DNA from: Caballeronia sp. SL2Y3
GTDB taxonomy: Bacteria > Pseudomonadota > Gammaproteobacteria > Burkholderiales > Burkholderiaceae
DNA: 64,000 nt
Assembly (NCBI RefSeq): GCF_022879575.1
Contig: NZ_CP084260.1
Coordinates: 1 to 64,000 of the forward strand
Reading direction: 5' to 3'
The notes under the pieces were generated by a model. The model did no database searches and was not told the origin of the DNA. It worked only from the letters and a program-made list of their open reading frames with translations. Numbering within the stretch: the stretch's first letter is position 1; each line of letters opens with the position of its first letter. Shown one piece after another: positions 23,374 to 32,354 of the stretch. The position numbers and the translations under genes are program-made.

Positions 23374-24021
23374 ATGCTCGGCATCACAGGTTTCGCCTTC
23401 TTTGTCGTCGCCGTGTTCCTGCTGAACGTCACGCCGGGGCCAGACACCGCGTACATCGTCGGGCGCAGCGTCGCGCAGGGACGCGGGGCCGGCATCGTCT
23501 CGGCGCTCGGCATTTCGGCCGGCTGCGTCGTGCACACGCTTGCCTGCGCGTTCGGCCTGACGGCGATTCTCGCGGCATCCGCGACGGCGTTCACCGTCGT
23601 CAAGATCGCGGGCGCGATCTATCTGATCTACCTCGGCGTGCGGCTCATCTTCACGAAACACGAGGCCGCGAGCGACGTGGCATCCGCCAAAGCCAGCGCC
23701 AGGAGCGCGCCCAAGTCGCTGCGTCAGCTTTTCACGCAGGGCTTTGTCACCAACGTGCTCAACCCGAAGGTCGTGCTTTTCTTCGTCTCGTTTTTCCCGC
23801 AGTTCGTCGCAGCCGACAGCCAGCACAAGACGCTCGCGTTTCTCACGCTCGGCCTTGTGTTCATCGCGATGAGCACTGTCTGGAACAGCTTCGTCGCGTG
23901 GATCGCGGGCAGCGTCACCGAACGCTTCTCCGGCAAGCCGGGCGTGAAGAAGTGGCTGGATCGCGGCGTGGGCGGCGCGTTCGTCGGTCTCGGCATCAAA
24001 CTGGCCACCTCGCACCGATAG
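23374..24021 (+). CDS. LysE/RhtB family amino-acid exporter
   Basis: A 215-residue inner-membrane protein with about six hydrophobic segments and the family signature FLLNVTPGPDTAYIVGRS near the N-terminus. The second conserved stretch is TQGFVTNVLNPKVVLFF. The family exports amino acids or homoserine lactones; the substrate cannot be read here. It starts 28 bases after fmt and may be transcribed with def-fmt. Confidence 0.9.
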   Translation: MLGITGFAFFVVAVFLLNVTPGPDTAYIVGRSVAQGRGAGIVSALGISAGCVVHTLACAFGLTAILAASATAFTVVKIAGAIYLIYLGVRLIFTKHEAASDVASAKASARSAPKSLRQLFTQGFVTNVLNPKVVLFFVSFFPQFVAADSQHKTLAFLTLGLVFIAMSTVWNSFVAWIAGSVTERFSGKPGVKKWLDRGVGGAFVGLGIKLATSHR

Positions 24022-24138
24022 TTGAATTTTTTGCGGATGCCCCTATCTAACGTTTTGCTTACAATGAGCGTCCCGTCCGGCGTGGCCGGGACCACCGCGC
24101 GAATGGCGCACCGTGTTTAGGGAGAAGGAGCTCCGCAT

Positions 24139-24993
24139 ATGTTCAACTGGGTCAAAACCGCGATGCTGATGGCAGCGATCACGGCCCTTTTCGTCGTGAT
24201 CGGCGGCATGATCGGCGGGTCGAAGGGCATGATGCTCGCGCTCGTCGTGGCGCTCGGCATGAATTTCTTCTCGTACTGGTTCTCGGACAAGATGGTCCTG
24301 CGCATGTACAACGCGCAGGAAGTCGACGAAACCACCGCGCCGCAGTTCTATCGCATGGTGCGCGATCTGGCCACGCGCGCGCAGTTGCCGATGCCGCGTG
24401 TCTATCTCATCAACGAAGACGCGCCGAACGCGTTCGCTACCGGCCGCAATCCGGAGCACGCGGCGGTCGCGGCGACGACCGGCATCCTGCGCGTGCTGTC
24501 CGAGCGCGAAATGCGCGGCGTGATGGCGCACGAACTCGCGCACGTGAAGCATCGCGACATTCTCATCTCGACCATCTCGGCGACGATGGCCGGTGCGATT
24601 TCCGCGCTCGCGAACTTCGCGATGTTCTTCGGCGGCCGCGACGAGGAAGGCCGTCCGGCCAATCCTATCGCGAGCATTGCCGTGGCGATTCTCGCGCCTA
24701 TCGCGGGCGCGATGATCCAGATGGCGATTTCCCGTGCGCGCGAATTCGAGGCGGACCGCGGCGGCGCGCAGATTTCGGGCGATCCGCACGCGCTCGCGAG
24801 CGCGCTGGAGAAGATTCACGCCTACGCGTCCGGCGTGCCGTTCCCGGCGGCGGAAGCGCACCCTGCCACCGCGCAGATGATGATCATGAATCCGCTGTCG
24901 GGTGGCAGCATCGCCAATCTGTTCTCGACGCACCCGGCCACCGAAGAGCGCGTCGCGCGTCTCATGGAAATGGCGCGGACCGGGCGCATGTAA
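24139..24993 (+). CDS. htpX: Membrane protease HtpX
   Basis: A zinc metalloprotease of the inner membrane that degrades misfolded membrane proteins together with FtsH. The 284-residue protein has two N-terminal hydrophobic segments (about 7-27 and 31-48), the HEXXH motif H131-E-L-A-H135 in [10 protein letters not shown], and the third zinc ligand in [22 protein letters not shown]-like purine-rich sequence ending about ten bases upstream supports the start. A terminator follows. Confidence 0.96.
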   Translation: MFNWVKTAMLMAAITALFVVIGGMIGGSKGMMLALVVALGMNFFSYWFSDKMVLRMYNAQEVDETTAPQFYRMVRDLATRAQLPMPRVYLINEDAPNAFATGRNPEHAAVAATTGILRVLSEREMRGVMAHELAHVKHRDILISTISATMAGAISALANFAMFFGGRDEEGRPANPIASIAVAILAPIAGAMIQMAISRAREFEADRGGAQISGDPHALASALEKIHAYASGVPFPAAEAHPATAQMMIMNPLSGGSIANLFSTHPATEERVARLMEMARTGRM

Positions 24994-25020
24994 GCGCGTC
25001 GCGTCGGTAGTCGCAAATAG

Positions 25021-25051
25021 GGCCGCTCCGGCATGTCCGGGCGGCCTTTTT
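25021..25051 (+). terminator. Rho-independent terminator after htpX
   Basis: GGCCGC-T-CCGG (25021-25031) pairs with CCGGGCGGCC (25037-25046), with one bulged base and a short loop, followed by TTTTT (25047-25051). It separates htpX from rsmB. Confidence 0.8.
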
Positions 25052-25140
25052 CTTTGCTCCCGGCCCATCGGTTGCCTTTGTGGCGCACGTTACAATCGTC
25101 GTTTGATATGCGCGCGCCAGCCGCAAGACTCCATTCCGAC

Positions 25141-26610
25141 ATGACAGACAAGCCTCCCCGGCGATCCGCCGCCGCGCACCCGCCGCACGCGCACGCTCGC
25201 ATGAGCGCGCTGCATCTCGCGCCCGATTCGCTCGCGTTCGCGCTCGACGGCGCGGCGCAAGCCGTCGGCGCGGTGCGGGCCGGTTCGGCATTGCCGGCGG
25301 CCATCCAGACGGTCGCGGCGTCGGGCAAGCAGGCAGCGGCGCGTGGCGCGATTCAGGACATCGCGTATCGCACGATGCGAAGGCTCGCGCTTGCCGATGC
25401 GCTCTTGCACAAGCTCGTGCGCAAGGCGCCGCCGCCGCACGTGAGCAACGTGCTCGCGTGCGCATTCGCTTTGCTCGCGGACGACGAAGCGCACGCGGCG
25501 TATGCGCCGTTCACCGTGGTCGATCAGGCGGTGAGTTCCATCGCGGCGCGGCGCGAGTTTTCCTTCGCGAAGGGGCTCGTGAACGCGGTGCTGCGCAACT
25601 TCCTGCGCGAACGCGACGCGCTCATCGCCGAAGCGATGCAAAGCCCGGTCGCGCCCTGGAACTATCCGCAATGGTGGATCGACGCTGTGAAGCGCGCCCA
25701 GCCCGACGCATGGGAGCGCATTCTCGCGGCGGGCAACGTGCAGGGGCCGCTCACGTTGCGCGTCAATGCGCGGCACATGAGCGTGAGCGCCTATTTGGAC
25801 GTGCTGAAGTCCGAAGGCATCGAAGCGCGCGCAGCGGGCCAACACGCGGTTCGGCTGAACACGCCGATGCCGGTCGATCGCATTCCCGGCTTCGCGGACG
25901 GCGTCGTGTCCGTGCAGGACGCGGGCGCGCAGCTCGCCGCGCAATGGCTCGATGTTCGCGACGGCATGCGCGTGCTCGACGCGTGCGCCGCGCCCGGCGG
26001 CAAGACCGGCCACATTCTGGAACTGGCGAACGTCGAACTCGTCGCGCTGGAAAGCGATGCGGCGCGCGCAGGCCGCATCGCGCAGAATCTGGAGCGCCTG
26101 AAGCTGCACGCGGACATTCGCGTGGGCGATGCAGGCGATCCGTCGCAGTGGTTCGACGGCGCGCCGTTCGATCGCATCCTGGCGGACGTGCCGTGTTCCG
26201 CGTCGGGCATCGTGCGCCGGCATCCGGACATTCGCTGGCTGCGGCGGGCATCGGACATCGCCGCGCTCGTCGCTGAACAACGGCGCATTCTCGCGGCGCT
26301 CTGGCCGCTCGTCGCGAAAGGCGGCGAACTGCTCTACGTGACGTGCTCCATCTTCCCGGAGGAGGGCGAAGAACAGGCCCGCTGGTTTGGAGCGTCGCAT
26401 GAAGATGCGGTACGATTGGACGCGCCGGGGCAACTGTTGCCGACAGCGGCGCGCGCAAGCGCGGGTGCGGTTCAAGCGTCACCGGATGGTACACATGCCG
26501 AACGCGCCGGTTCCGGCGAGGCAGAGAACGCAGGTCCGCCGTCGAGTTTGAACGCGGAAACCTTCGCGGATCACGACGGATTCTTCTACGCGCGCTTTCA
26601 GAAACGGTGA
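25141..26610 (+). CDS. rsmB: 16S rRNA (cytosine-967-C5)-methyltransferase RsmB
   Basis: Methylates C967 of 16S rRNA with S-adenosylmethionine. The N-terminal NusB-like RNA-binding region (about 40-190) is followed by the methyltransferase core. The core has DACAAPGGKTGHILE (SAM site), DVPCSASGIVRRHPD with C352, and VTCSIFPEEGE with the catalytic C402. The start is uncertain: ATGs at 25108, 25141 and 25201 are all in frame and none has a strong ribosome site; I use 25141 (489 aa). The stop overlaps the next gene's start by four bases, so the downstream gene is translationally coupled. Confidence 0.93.
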   Translation: MTDKPPRRSAAAHPPHAHARMSALHLAPDSLAFALDGAAQAVGAVRAGSALPAAIQTVAASGKQAAARGAIQDIAYRTMRRLALADALLHKLVRKAPPPHVSNVLACAFALLADDEAHAAYAPFTVVDQAVSSIAARREFSFAKGLVNAVLRNFLRERDALIAEAMQSPVAPWNYPQWWIDAVKRAQPDAWERILAAGNVQGPLTLRVNARHMSVSAYLDVLKSEGIEARAAGQHAVRLNTPMPVDRIPGFADGVVSVQDAGAQLAAQWLDVRDGMRVLDACAAPGGKTGHILELANVELVALESDAARAGRIAQNLERLKLHADIRVGDAGDPSQWFDGAPFDRILADVPCSASGIVRRHPDIRWLRRASDIAALVAEQRRILAALWPLVAKGGELLYVTCSIFPEEGEEQARWFGASHEDAVRLDAPGQLLPTAARASAGAVQASPDGTHAERAGSGEAENAGPPSSLNAETFADHDGFFYARFQKR

Positions 26611-27203
26611 CGATCAAACGCTTTTTTCCGCTTCGGCTCGCGGCCGTCATCTGGACTGCGCTGGCGCTCTGGCTGAGTTTCACGCCGGCCGCGCCCGCCT
26701 TCGCCGAGACCATCTCGGTGCAGCGCGCGTCCTTGCAGGCGGACAACAACGGCTGGAGCCTCGATGCGCACTTCGACTTCGATCTCAACAGCAGTCTCGA
26801 AGAAGCCGTGAATCGCAGCGTGCCGCTCTATTTCACCATCGACTTCACGCTTTCACGGCCGCGCTGGTACTGGTTCGACGAAGAGCCGGTCACCGTATCG
26901 CAAAGCATTCGGCTCTCCTTTCAGCCGCTCACGAACGAATACCGCGTCTCGACGGGCGGCTTGCAATTGCGCTTTGCATCGCTCAATGAGGCGCTCGCGG
27001 TCATCAAGCATGTGGCGTCGTGGCACGTGATCGACCGTAATCAGGTGCATGGCGGGGAAACGTACACCGCATCGGTGCGCATGCAGTTGGATATCGCGCT
27101 GATGCCCAAGCCGTTCCAGATCGACGCGGTCAACAACCGCGACTGGAACCTGTCCTCGGATTGGAAGCGGTTCACTTTTACGGCGGCGGAACGTGCGAAA
27201 TAG
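26607..27203 (+). CDS. DUF4390 domain-containing exported protein
   Basis: A 198-residue protein with a signal peptide: basic start TIKRFFPLRL, hydrophobic core, and cleavage near AFAETIS (about residue 33). The rest is a beta-rich domain with YFTIDFTLSRPRWYWFDE, typical of DUF4390. It starts with GTG, overlapping the rsmB stop by four bases, and precedes the NtrY-like kinase. The constant position in front of this kinase in betaproteobacteria suggests a periplasmic role linked to its sensing, which is inference. Confidence 0.88.
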   Translation: MTIKRFFPLRLAAVIWTALALWLSFTPAAPAFAETISVQRASLQADNNGWSLDAHFDFDLNSSLEEAVNRSVPLYFTIDFTLSRPRWYWFDEEPVTVSQSIRLSFQPLTNEYRVSTGGLQLRFASLNEALAVIKHVASWHVIDRNQVHGGETYTASVRMQLDIALMPKPFQIDAVNNRDWNLSSDWKRFTFTAAERAK

Positions 27204-27225
27204 ATTTCGACGCGGCCGCACGGAC

Positions 27226-29652
27226 ATGAAAAGTTTCGTGGTTCGGTTGCTGGTCACCACAGTCGCGCTCACGGCGGTTCTGCTGCTCGTGATGCTCGCG
27301 CTCGCGAGTGCGAATACCGAGTTCTTCGACCGCTATTACGGCTGGCTCTACGCGGCGAACGTGGCGGTGGCGCTCATCTTCATGCTGATCGTCATCAGCC
27401 TGACGCTGATTATCGTGTCGCGCGTGCGGCAGGGGCGCTTCGGCACGCGGCTCCTTGCGAAGCTCGCGTTGATCTTCGCGCTCGTGGGCGTGCTGCCGGG
27501 CGCGATCATCTACGTGGTGTCGTATCAGTTCGTGTCCCGAAGCATCGAGTCGTGGTTCGATGTGAACGTGGAAACCGCGCTCACCTCGGGCTTGACGCTC
27601 GGGCGCGGCATGCTCGAAACGTCGCTCGCGGATTTCAAGAACCGCAGCCGGCAAATGAGCGATCAACTCGCGAGCGCCGATCCGTCGAGCCTCACGCTGA
27701 CGCTCTTGCGTCTGCGCGATCAGTTCGGTGTGCAGGACGCCGTCGTGTTCGAGCGTCCGCGCGATCAGTACAACCGCGAAGACCTGAACGCGGGCGGGCC
27801 GTTGCAGCGCGTGGCGGGCCTGCGGACCATCGCGCAGGCGTCGGGGAATTACTATTCGCTCTTGCCCACGAACGAGCCGACCAGCGCCATGCTGAAGGAA
27901 GCGCAGGATCGTCCGTTCGGCGCGATAGAAGGCGAAATCGACGGCGATCCGAAGTCGAACGGGCCGAAGGGCGCGCTGCGGCTGCGCGTCATCACGAAGA
28001 TTCCGGACCCGACGACGACCACCGAATTCCAGCACGTCGACCGCTTCTTGCAGATCGAGCAGCCGGTGAGTCAGGAACTCGCGCGCAACGCCGACGCCGT
28101 GCAGCGCGCGTATCGCGAGTATCAGGAAAAGCGGCTCGGGCGCACGGGCTTGCGCAAGATGTATATCGGCACGCTGACGCTCGCGCTCTTTCTCGCCACG
28201 TTCATCGCGATGATGCTCGCGCTCGCGCTCGGCAATCAGCTTGCGCGGCCGCTCTTCCTGCTCGCGCAAGGCACGAAGGAAGTGGCCGAGGGCGACTACA
28301 CGCCCAAACGCGAGATCAATTCGCGCGACGAACTCGGCTTCCTCACGCAATCCTTCAATGCGATGACTCGCCAGCTTTCGGAAGCGCGGGCGGCGGTCGA
28401 GAACAACCGCATCGCGCTCGAACATTCGAAGGCGTATCTCGAGAGCATTCTCGCGAACCTCACGGCGGGCGTGTTCGTGTTCGACCGGCAGTTCCGGCTC
28501 ACCACCGCGAATCGCGGCGCCGAGCGCATCTTCCGGCAGCCGTTTCGCGCGTTGCAGGGCCATTCGCTCGATCAGATCGACGTGCTCGCCGAATTCGGCG
28601 CAATGGTCAAGAAGGCGTTCGCCGAGCGCGATGCGGCGGCCGTCGGCAGCGGGCATCCGACGGGGGATCGCGGACACTGGCAGCAGCAGGTCGCCGTGAC
28701 CGTGCCCGGCGAGAACGATCCGCTGACGCTGCTCGTGCGCGGCACGCAATTGCTGAGCGCCACCGAGAGCGACACCGAAGACGCGGAGACCACCGGCTAT
28801 GTCGTCGTGTTCGACGACATCTCCGACGTCATTTCCGCGCAGCGTTCCGTGGCGTGGGGCGAAGTCGCGCGGCGTCTCGCGCATGAGATCAAGAATCCGC
28901 TGACGCCCATTCAGCTTTCGGCCGAGCGTCTGCAAATGAAGCTCGCCGACAAGCTCGCGCCGCAGGACGCCGAAGTGCTCAAGCGCGCATCGACGACCAT
29001 CGTGAATCAGGTGCAGGCGATGAAGCACATGGTCGACGACTTCCGCGAATACGCGCGCACGCCGCCCGCGGTGCTCGGCAATCTGCAACTGAACGATCTC
29101 GTCGGCGAAGTGCTGGCGCTTTACGGCATCGAAGAAGGCAAGAGTCCGATCAAGGTGGACCTCGCGAAGCTGCCCGTGATCCGGGGCGACGCGACGCAGA
29201 TCCGCCAGGTCATCCACAACCTGCTGCAGAACGCGCAGGACGCCGTCGCCGATGTGCCGGAGCCGCGCGTGCTGCTCGAAACGAGGACAGTAGAATATGG
29301 CGAGCCCGATGCCTCGGGTCATGCGCGCGTCGCGGTTCGTCTGAGCGTATCGGATAACGGCGCGGGCTTTCCCGCGCGCATCCTGTCGCGGGCGTTCGAG
29401 CCTTACGTGACCACGAAGGCGAAGGGCACGGGTCTGGGACTTGCAACGGTGAAGAAGATCGTCGACGAGCATGGCGCGCGCATCGACATTCGCAATCGGT
29501 CGAAAACAGGCGACGTGGTGGAAGGCGCGCAAATCTCGATTCTGTTTCTTCAACTCGCGGACGAGACCGCCGCCGATGGCGCAGCGCCTTCGACTCCGGC
29601 GGCCGCGAAACACGGAACGACAAAAGCAACAGTGCAGACAAGGGCAGCTTAA
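27226..29652 (+). CDS. NtrY-like sensor histidine kinase
   Basis: A large membrane histidine kinase (808 aa). The N-terminal part has about three hydrophobic segments (about 4-25, 38-62, 75-100), a periplasmic sensor region, and another membrane segment at about 310-335. HAMP (GNQLARPLFLLAQGTKEVAEGDY), PAS (about 400-520) and HisKA follow, with H553 in RLAHEIKNPLTP. The ATPase has NLLQNAQDAV, DNGAGFP and GTGLGLATVKK. The start at 27226 (MKSFVVRLL) is preferred; a GTG at 27193 would add 11 residues and overlap the preceding gene. Its stop is immediately followed by the regulator's ATG. The signal is unknown; relatives relate to nitrogen or redox control. Confidence 0.9.
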   Translation: MKSFVVRLLVTTVALTAVLLLVMLALASANTEFFDRYYGWLYAANVAVALIFMLIVISLTLIIVSRVRQGRFGTRLLAKLALIFALVGVLPGAIIYVVSYQFVSRSIESWFDVNVETALTSGLTLGRGMLETSLADFKNRSRQMSDQLASADPSSLTLTLLRLRDQFGVQDAVVFERPRDQYNREDLNAGGPLQRVAGLRTIAQASGNYYSLLPTNEPTSAMLKEAQDRPFGAIEGEIDGDPKSNGPKGALRLRVITKIPDPTTTTEFQHVDRFLQIEQPVSQELARNADAVQRAYREYQEKRLGRTGLRKMYIGTLTLALFLATFIAMMLALALGNQLARPLFLLAQGTKEVAEGDYTPKREINSRDELGFLTQSFNAMTRQLSEARAAVENNRIALEHSKAYLESILANLTAGVFVFDRQFRLTTANRGAERIFRQPFRALQGHSLDQIDVLAEFGAMVKKAFAERDAAAVGSGHPTGDRGHWQQQVAVTVPGENDPLTLLVRGTQLLSATESDTEDAETTGYVVVFDDISDVISAQRSVAWGEVARRLAHEIKNPLTPIQLSAERLQMKLADKLAPQDAEVLKRASTTIVNQVQAMKHMVDDFREYARTPPAVLGNLQLNDLVGEVLALYGIEEGKSPIKVDLAKLPVIRGDATQIRQVIHNLLQNAQDAVADVPEPRVLLETRTVEYGEPDASGHARVAVRLSVSDNGAGFPARILSRAFEPYVTTKAKGTGLGLATVKKIVDEHGARIDIRNRSKTGDVVEGAQISILFLQLADETAADGAAPSTPAAAKHGTTKATVQTRAA

Positions 29653-30369
29653 ATGGCAACCATCCTGGTGGTAGACGATGAAATGGGGATCCGGGAACTG
29701 CTCTCCGAGATCCTGAGCGACGAGGGGCACGTGGTGGACGTGGCGGAGAACGCGCAGCATGCGCGCGAATACCGCTTGCAGCAGACACCCGATCTCGTCC
29801 TGCTCGACATCTGGATGCCCGATACCGATGGCGTCACGCTTCTTAAGGAATGGGCCGCGCAGGGCAAGCTCACGATGCCGGTCATCATGATGTCGGGCCA
29901 CGCGACTATCGACACGGCGGTCGAAGCGACGAAGATCGGCGCGCTCAACTTCCTGGAAAAGCCCATCGCCCTGCAGAAGCTCTTGAAGGCGGTCGAGCAG
30001 GGACTCGCGCACGGCACGGCCGCGCCGGCTGCGGTGGCGGCGGCCAAGCCCGCGCTCAACGCGGGCTCGTCGGGCGTGCCGATCGCGGCGGCGTTGCCGA
30101 CGGCTTCGGCGCTGACCGCATCGACGGGCGATGCAGGCGCGGGCGGCGCGGGGCAGAGTCAGGCGGGGCAGACGGCGTCGATTTCCTTCGACATTCCTCT
30201 GCGCGATGCCCGCGACGCGTTCGAGCGCGCGTACTTCGAATATCACCTCGCGCGCGAGAACGGCAGCATGACGCGCGTCGCGGAAAAGACGGGGCTGGAG
30301 CGCACGCACCTGTACCGGAAACTGAAGCAGCTCGGCGTCGATCTCGGAAAGAACAAGAGCGAAGTTTGA
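29653..30369 (+). CDS. NtrX-like response regulator without a sigma-54 AAA+ domain
   Basis: A 238-residue regulator directly abutting the kinase gene (zero spacing), so it is the cognate partner. The receiver (about 1-120) has the acidic pocket D8/D9, phosphoacceptor D52 in LLDIWMPD, and MMSGHAT. An Ala/Gly-rich linker (about 125-180) leads to a Fis-type helix-turn-helix (about 205-232, ARENGSMTRVAEKTGLERTHLYRKLKQLG). The AAA+ ATPase of canonical 450-residue NtrX is absent, so it cannot activate sigma-54 promoters in the usual way. The gene is complete, not truncated by frameshift. Confidence 0.88.
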   Translation: MATILVVDDEMGIRELLSEILSDEGHVVDVAENAQHAREYRLQQTPDLVLLDIWMPDTDGVTLLKEWAAQGKLTMPVIMMSGHATIDTAVEATKIGALNFLEKPIALQKLLKAVEQGLAHGTAAPAAVAAAKPALNAGSSGVPIAAALPTASALTASTGDAGAGGAGQSQAGQTASISFDIPLRDARDAFERAYFEYHLARENGSMTRVAEKTGLERTHLYRKLKQLGVDLGKNKSEV

Positions 30370-30465
30370 GCGGCAAGGGCCAAGCCGATCCGGACGAAAG
30401 CGTGAAAAATTCGGTGAAAGGCTTGAGCACCGTGCCTGCCTCTGATATAGTCTCACTTCTTCGTT

Positions 30466-30541
30466 GGCCCGGTAGCTCAGTTGGTAGAGCAGCGGATTGA
30501 AAATCCGCGTGTCGGTGGTTCGATTCCGCCCCAGGCCACCA
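30466..30541 (+). tRNA. tRNA-Phe (anticodon GAA)
   Basis: A 76-base cloverleaf with encoded CCA (30539-30541). The D arm is AGCTCAGTTGGTAGAGC, the anticodon stem GCGGA/TCCGC with loop TTGAAAA gives GAA, and the T arm is GGTGG-TTCGATT-CCGCC. The acceptor arms GGCCCGG and CCAGGCC pair except for a C5-A68 mismatch. A terminator follows ten bases later. Confidence 0.96.
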
Positions 30542-30550
30542 GAATGCAAG

Positions 30551-30583
30551 AAGCCCGAGAGTGTTTTCGCTCTCGGGCTTTTT
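30551..30583 (+). terminator. Rho-independent terminator after tRNA-Phe
   Basis: Stem AAGCCCGAGAG (30551-30561) with CTCTCGGGCTT (30570-30580), loop of eight bases, then TTTTT (30579-30583). It ends the tRNA-Phe transcript. Confidence 0.88.
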
Positions 30584-30923
30584 CGTTTGCGGCGTCGGGC
30601 GGTGCGCTCATGCGCCCAAAGCGCCTGACGGCAGCCCCGGCGAACAATCGTTCAGCGTGATAAAATCCGCGTCGAATTAAGGACTTGCCTCGTCCTCGGA
30701 CCGCAAGTCCTTTTCTTTTCGATGCCCGAAAAGCATCGGCGAATGGCCTCGCAGCTTGCTATCGGAGGCATAAAGGCCGCCTGCGTCCGCCAAAACGCCA
30801 CCGGCCTATACTGGATTCGCAGATCGCCGCAGCGCGCGTGTTCAACGCGACGCCGGTTAATCGACCGGCCATGCGACCGGCCATGCGGCGCACAACGCCA
30901 ATCTCATACACGGAGTTTTCACG
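30584..30923 (+). promoter_or_regulatory. Leader region upstream of queC with an extended -10 and a terminator-like hairpin
   Basis: This 340-base gap has no convincing gene. TGATAAAAT (30658-30666) resembles an extended -10 promoter element, without an obvious -35. About 15 bases later, AAGGACTTGC (30679-30688) and GCAAGTCCTT (30703-30712) form a perfect 10-bp stem followed by TTTTCTTTT, like an intrinsic terminator or attenuator. Further down is a tandem 12-bp repeat, CGACCGGCCATG twice (30862-30885). I could not match a known preQ1 riboswitch. Confidence 0.45.
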
Positions 30924-31658
30924 GTGACTCGGATAGACGCGAAGGACAGCGCTCTCGTGCTGTTTTCCGGCGGGCAGGACTCGGCCACGTGCCTTGCATG
31001 GGCGCTCGAACGCTATAAGACCGTCGAGACGCTCGGCTTCGATTATGGCCAGCGGCATCGCGTCGAACTGGAATGCCGCGACGCGTTCCGCGCAGCGGTC
31101 GCGCGTGAGTTTCCGCACTGGGCGGAACGGCTAGGCGAAGACCACATGATCGACTTGTCGGTGCTCGGCGCGATCAGCGATACGGCCATGACCCGCGAGA
31201 TCGAGATTCAGTCGACCGCCAACGGCCTGCCGAATACCTTCGTTCCGGGCCGCAACTTGCTATTCATGACCATCGCGGCGGCGCTCGCGTATCGGCGCGG
31301 GCTGAAGGTGCTTGTCGGCGGCATGTGCGAGACGGATTTCTCCGGGTATCCCGATTGCCGCGACGACACCATGAAGGCGTTGCAGGTCGCGCTGAATCTC
31401 GGGATGGAAACGCGCTACGCGCTCGAAACGCCGCTCATGTGGCTCGACAAGGCCGACACCTGGCGTCTCGCGGAAACGCTCGGCGGCGAAGCGCTCGTCG
31501 AACTGGTTCGCGTGGAGACGCACACGTGTTATGTCGGCGAGCGTTCCGAACTGCACGAATGGGGCTTCGGCTGCGGCCAGTGCCCGGCGTGCAAGCTGCG
31601 CAAGCGCGGCTACGAGGCATATCGCGCGGGCGAGCAGGTCACCATCGAACCGGTCTGA
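30924..31658 (+). CDS. queC: 7-cyano-7-deazaguanine synthase QueC
   Basis: Converts 7-carboxy-7-deazaguanine to preQ0 with ATP and ammonia in queuosine biosynthesis. The PP-loop [10 protein letters not shown] (15-24) binds ATP, and a C-terminal zinc site has Cys in HTCYVGE and GCGQCPAC. The 244-residue length fits the family. The start is a GTG at 30924 with GGAG about eight bases upstream. queE and queD follow on the same strand. Confidence 0.97.
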   Translation: MTRIDAKDSALVLFSGGQDSATCLAWALERYKTVETLGFDYGQRHRVELECRDAFRAAVAREFPHWAERLGEDHMIDLSVLGAISDTAMTREIEIQSTANGLPNTFVPGRNLLFMTIAAALAYRRGLKVLVGGMCETDFSGYPDCRDDTMKALQVALNLGMETRYALETPLMWLDKADTWRLAETLGGEALVELVRVETHTCYVGERSELHEWGFGCGQCPACKLRKRGYEAYRAGEQVTIEPV

Positions 31659-31704
31659 TTTCGAAACCAGACCACAGCCAGATCACACGGACTACAGAGC
31701 AGTC

Positions 31705-32337
31705 ATGACGTACGCGGTAAAGGAAATCTTCTACACGTTGCAGGGCGAGGGCGCGAACGCCGGGCGTCCGGCCGTGTTCTGCCGCTTCGCCGGCTGCAAT
31801 CTGTGGTCGGGCCGCGAGGAAGATCGCGCGGACGCGGTGTGCCGCTTCTGCGACACGGATTTCGTCGGCACCGACGGCGAAAACGGCGGCAAGTACCGGA
31901 CGCCGGCGGAACTGGTCGCGATGATCGCGTCGCTTTGGCCCGAGGGCGCGGCGCACAAGTTCGTCGTGTGCACGGGCGGCGAGCCGATGTTGCAGATCGA
32001 CCAGCCGTTCGTCGACGCGCTTCACGCGGCGGGCTTCGAAATCGCGATCGAAACGAATGGCTCGATGGCCGTGCTCGACAGCATCGACTGGATTTGCGTG
32101 AGCCCGAAAGCCGACGCGCCGCTCGTCGTGACAAAGGGCAACGAACTGAAGGTCGTGATGCCGCAGGACAATCAACGGCTCGCGGAGTACGAGAAGCTCG
32201 ACTTCGAGTACTTCCTCGTGCAGCCGATGGACGGCCCGTCGCGCGACATCAATACGAAGCTCGCGATCGACTGGTGCAAGCGGCATCCGAAATGGCGGCT
32301 GTCGATGCAGACGCACAAATATCTGAACATCCCCTGA
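31705..32337 (+). CDS. queE: 7-carboxy-7-deazaguanine synthase QueE
   Basis: A radical-SAM enzyme that makes 7-carboxy-7-deazaguanine from the QueD product. The 210-residue protein binds its iron-sulfur cluster through C-X14-C-X2-C (from GCNLWSG to VCRFC), not the usual CX3CX2C; this longer spacing is the one described for Burkholderia multivorans QueE. The GGEPMLQ and ETNGS motifs are standard. The ATG at 31705 (MTYAVKEIFYTLQGEG) is used; the frame is open into queC. Confidence 0.96.
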   Translation: MTYAVKEIFYTLQGEGANAGRPAVFCRFAGCNLWSGREEDRADAVCRFCDTDFVGTDGENGGKYRTPAELVAMIASLWPEGAAHKFVVCTGGEPMLQIDQPFVDALHAAGFEIAIETNGSMAVLDSIDWICVSPKADAPLVVTKGNELKVVMPQDNQRLAEYEKLDFEYFLVQPMDGPSRDINTKLAIDWCKRHPKWRLSMQTHKYLNIP

Positions 32338-32354
32338 AAGACGATCGAGCCGAC

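Noticed and set aside
20376..23603. A 1075-codon frame that would fuse dprA to sequence opposite def and fmt
   Set aside because: Only the part from 21596 down matches DprA; the upstream part is the reverse complement of def-fmt.
27178..30549. A 1123-codon open frame on the minus strand opposite the NtrYX-like genes
   Set aside because: It is a GC-rich shadow: Arg/His-rich, low-complexity translation with no family motif, exactly opposite well-supported genes.
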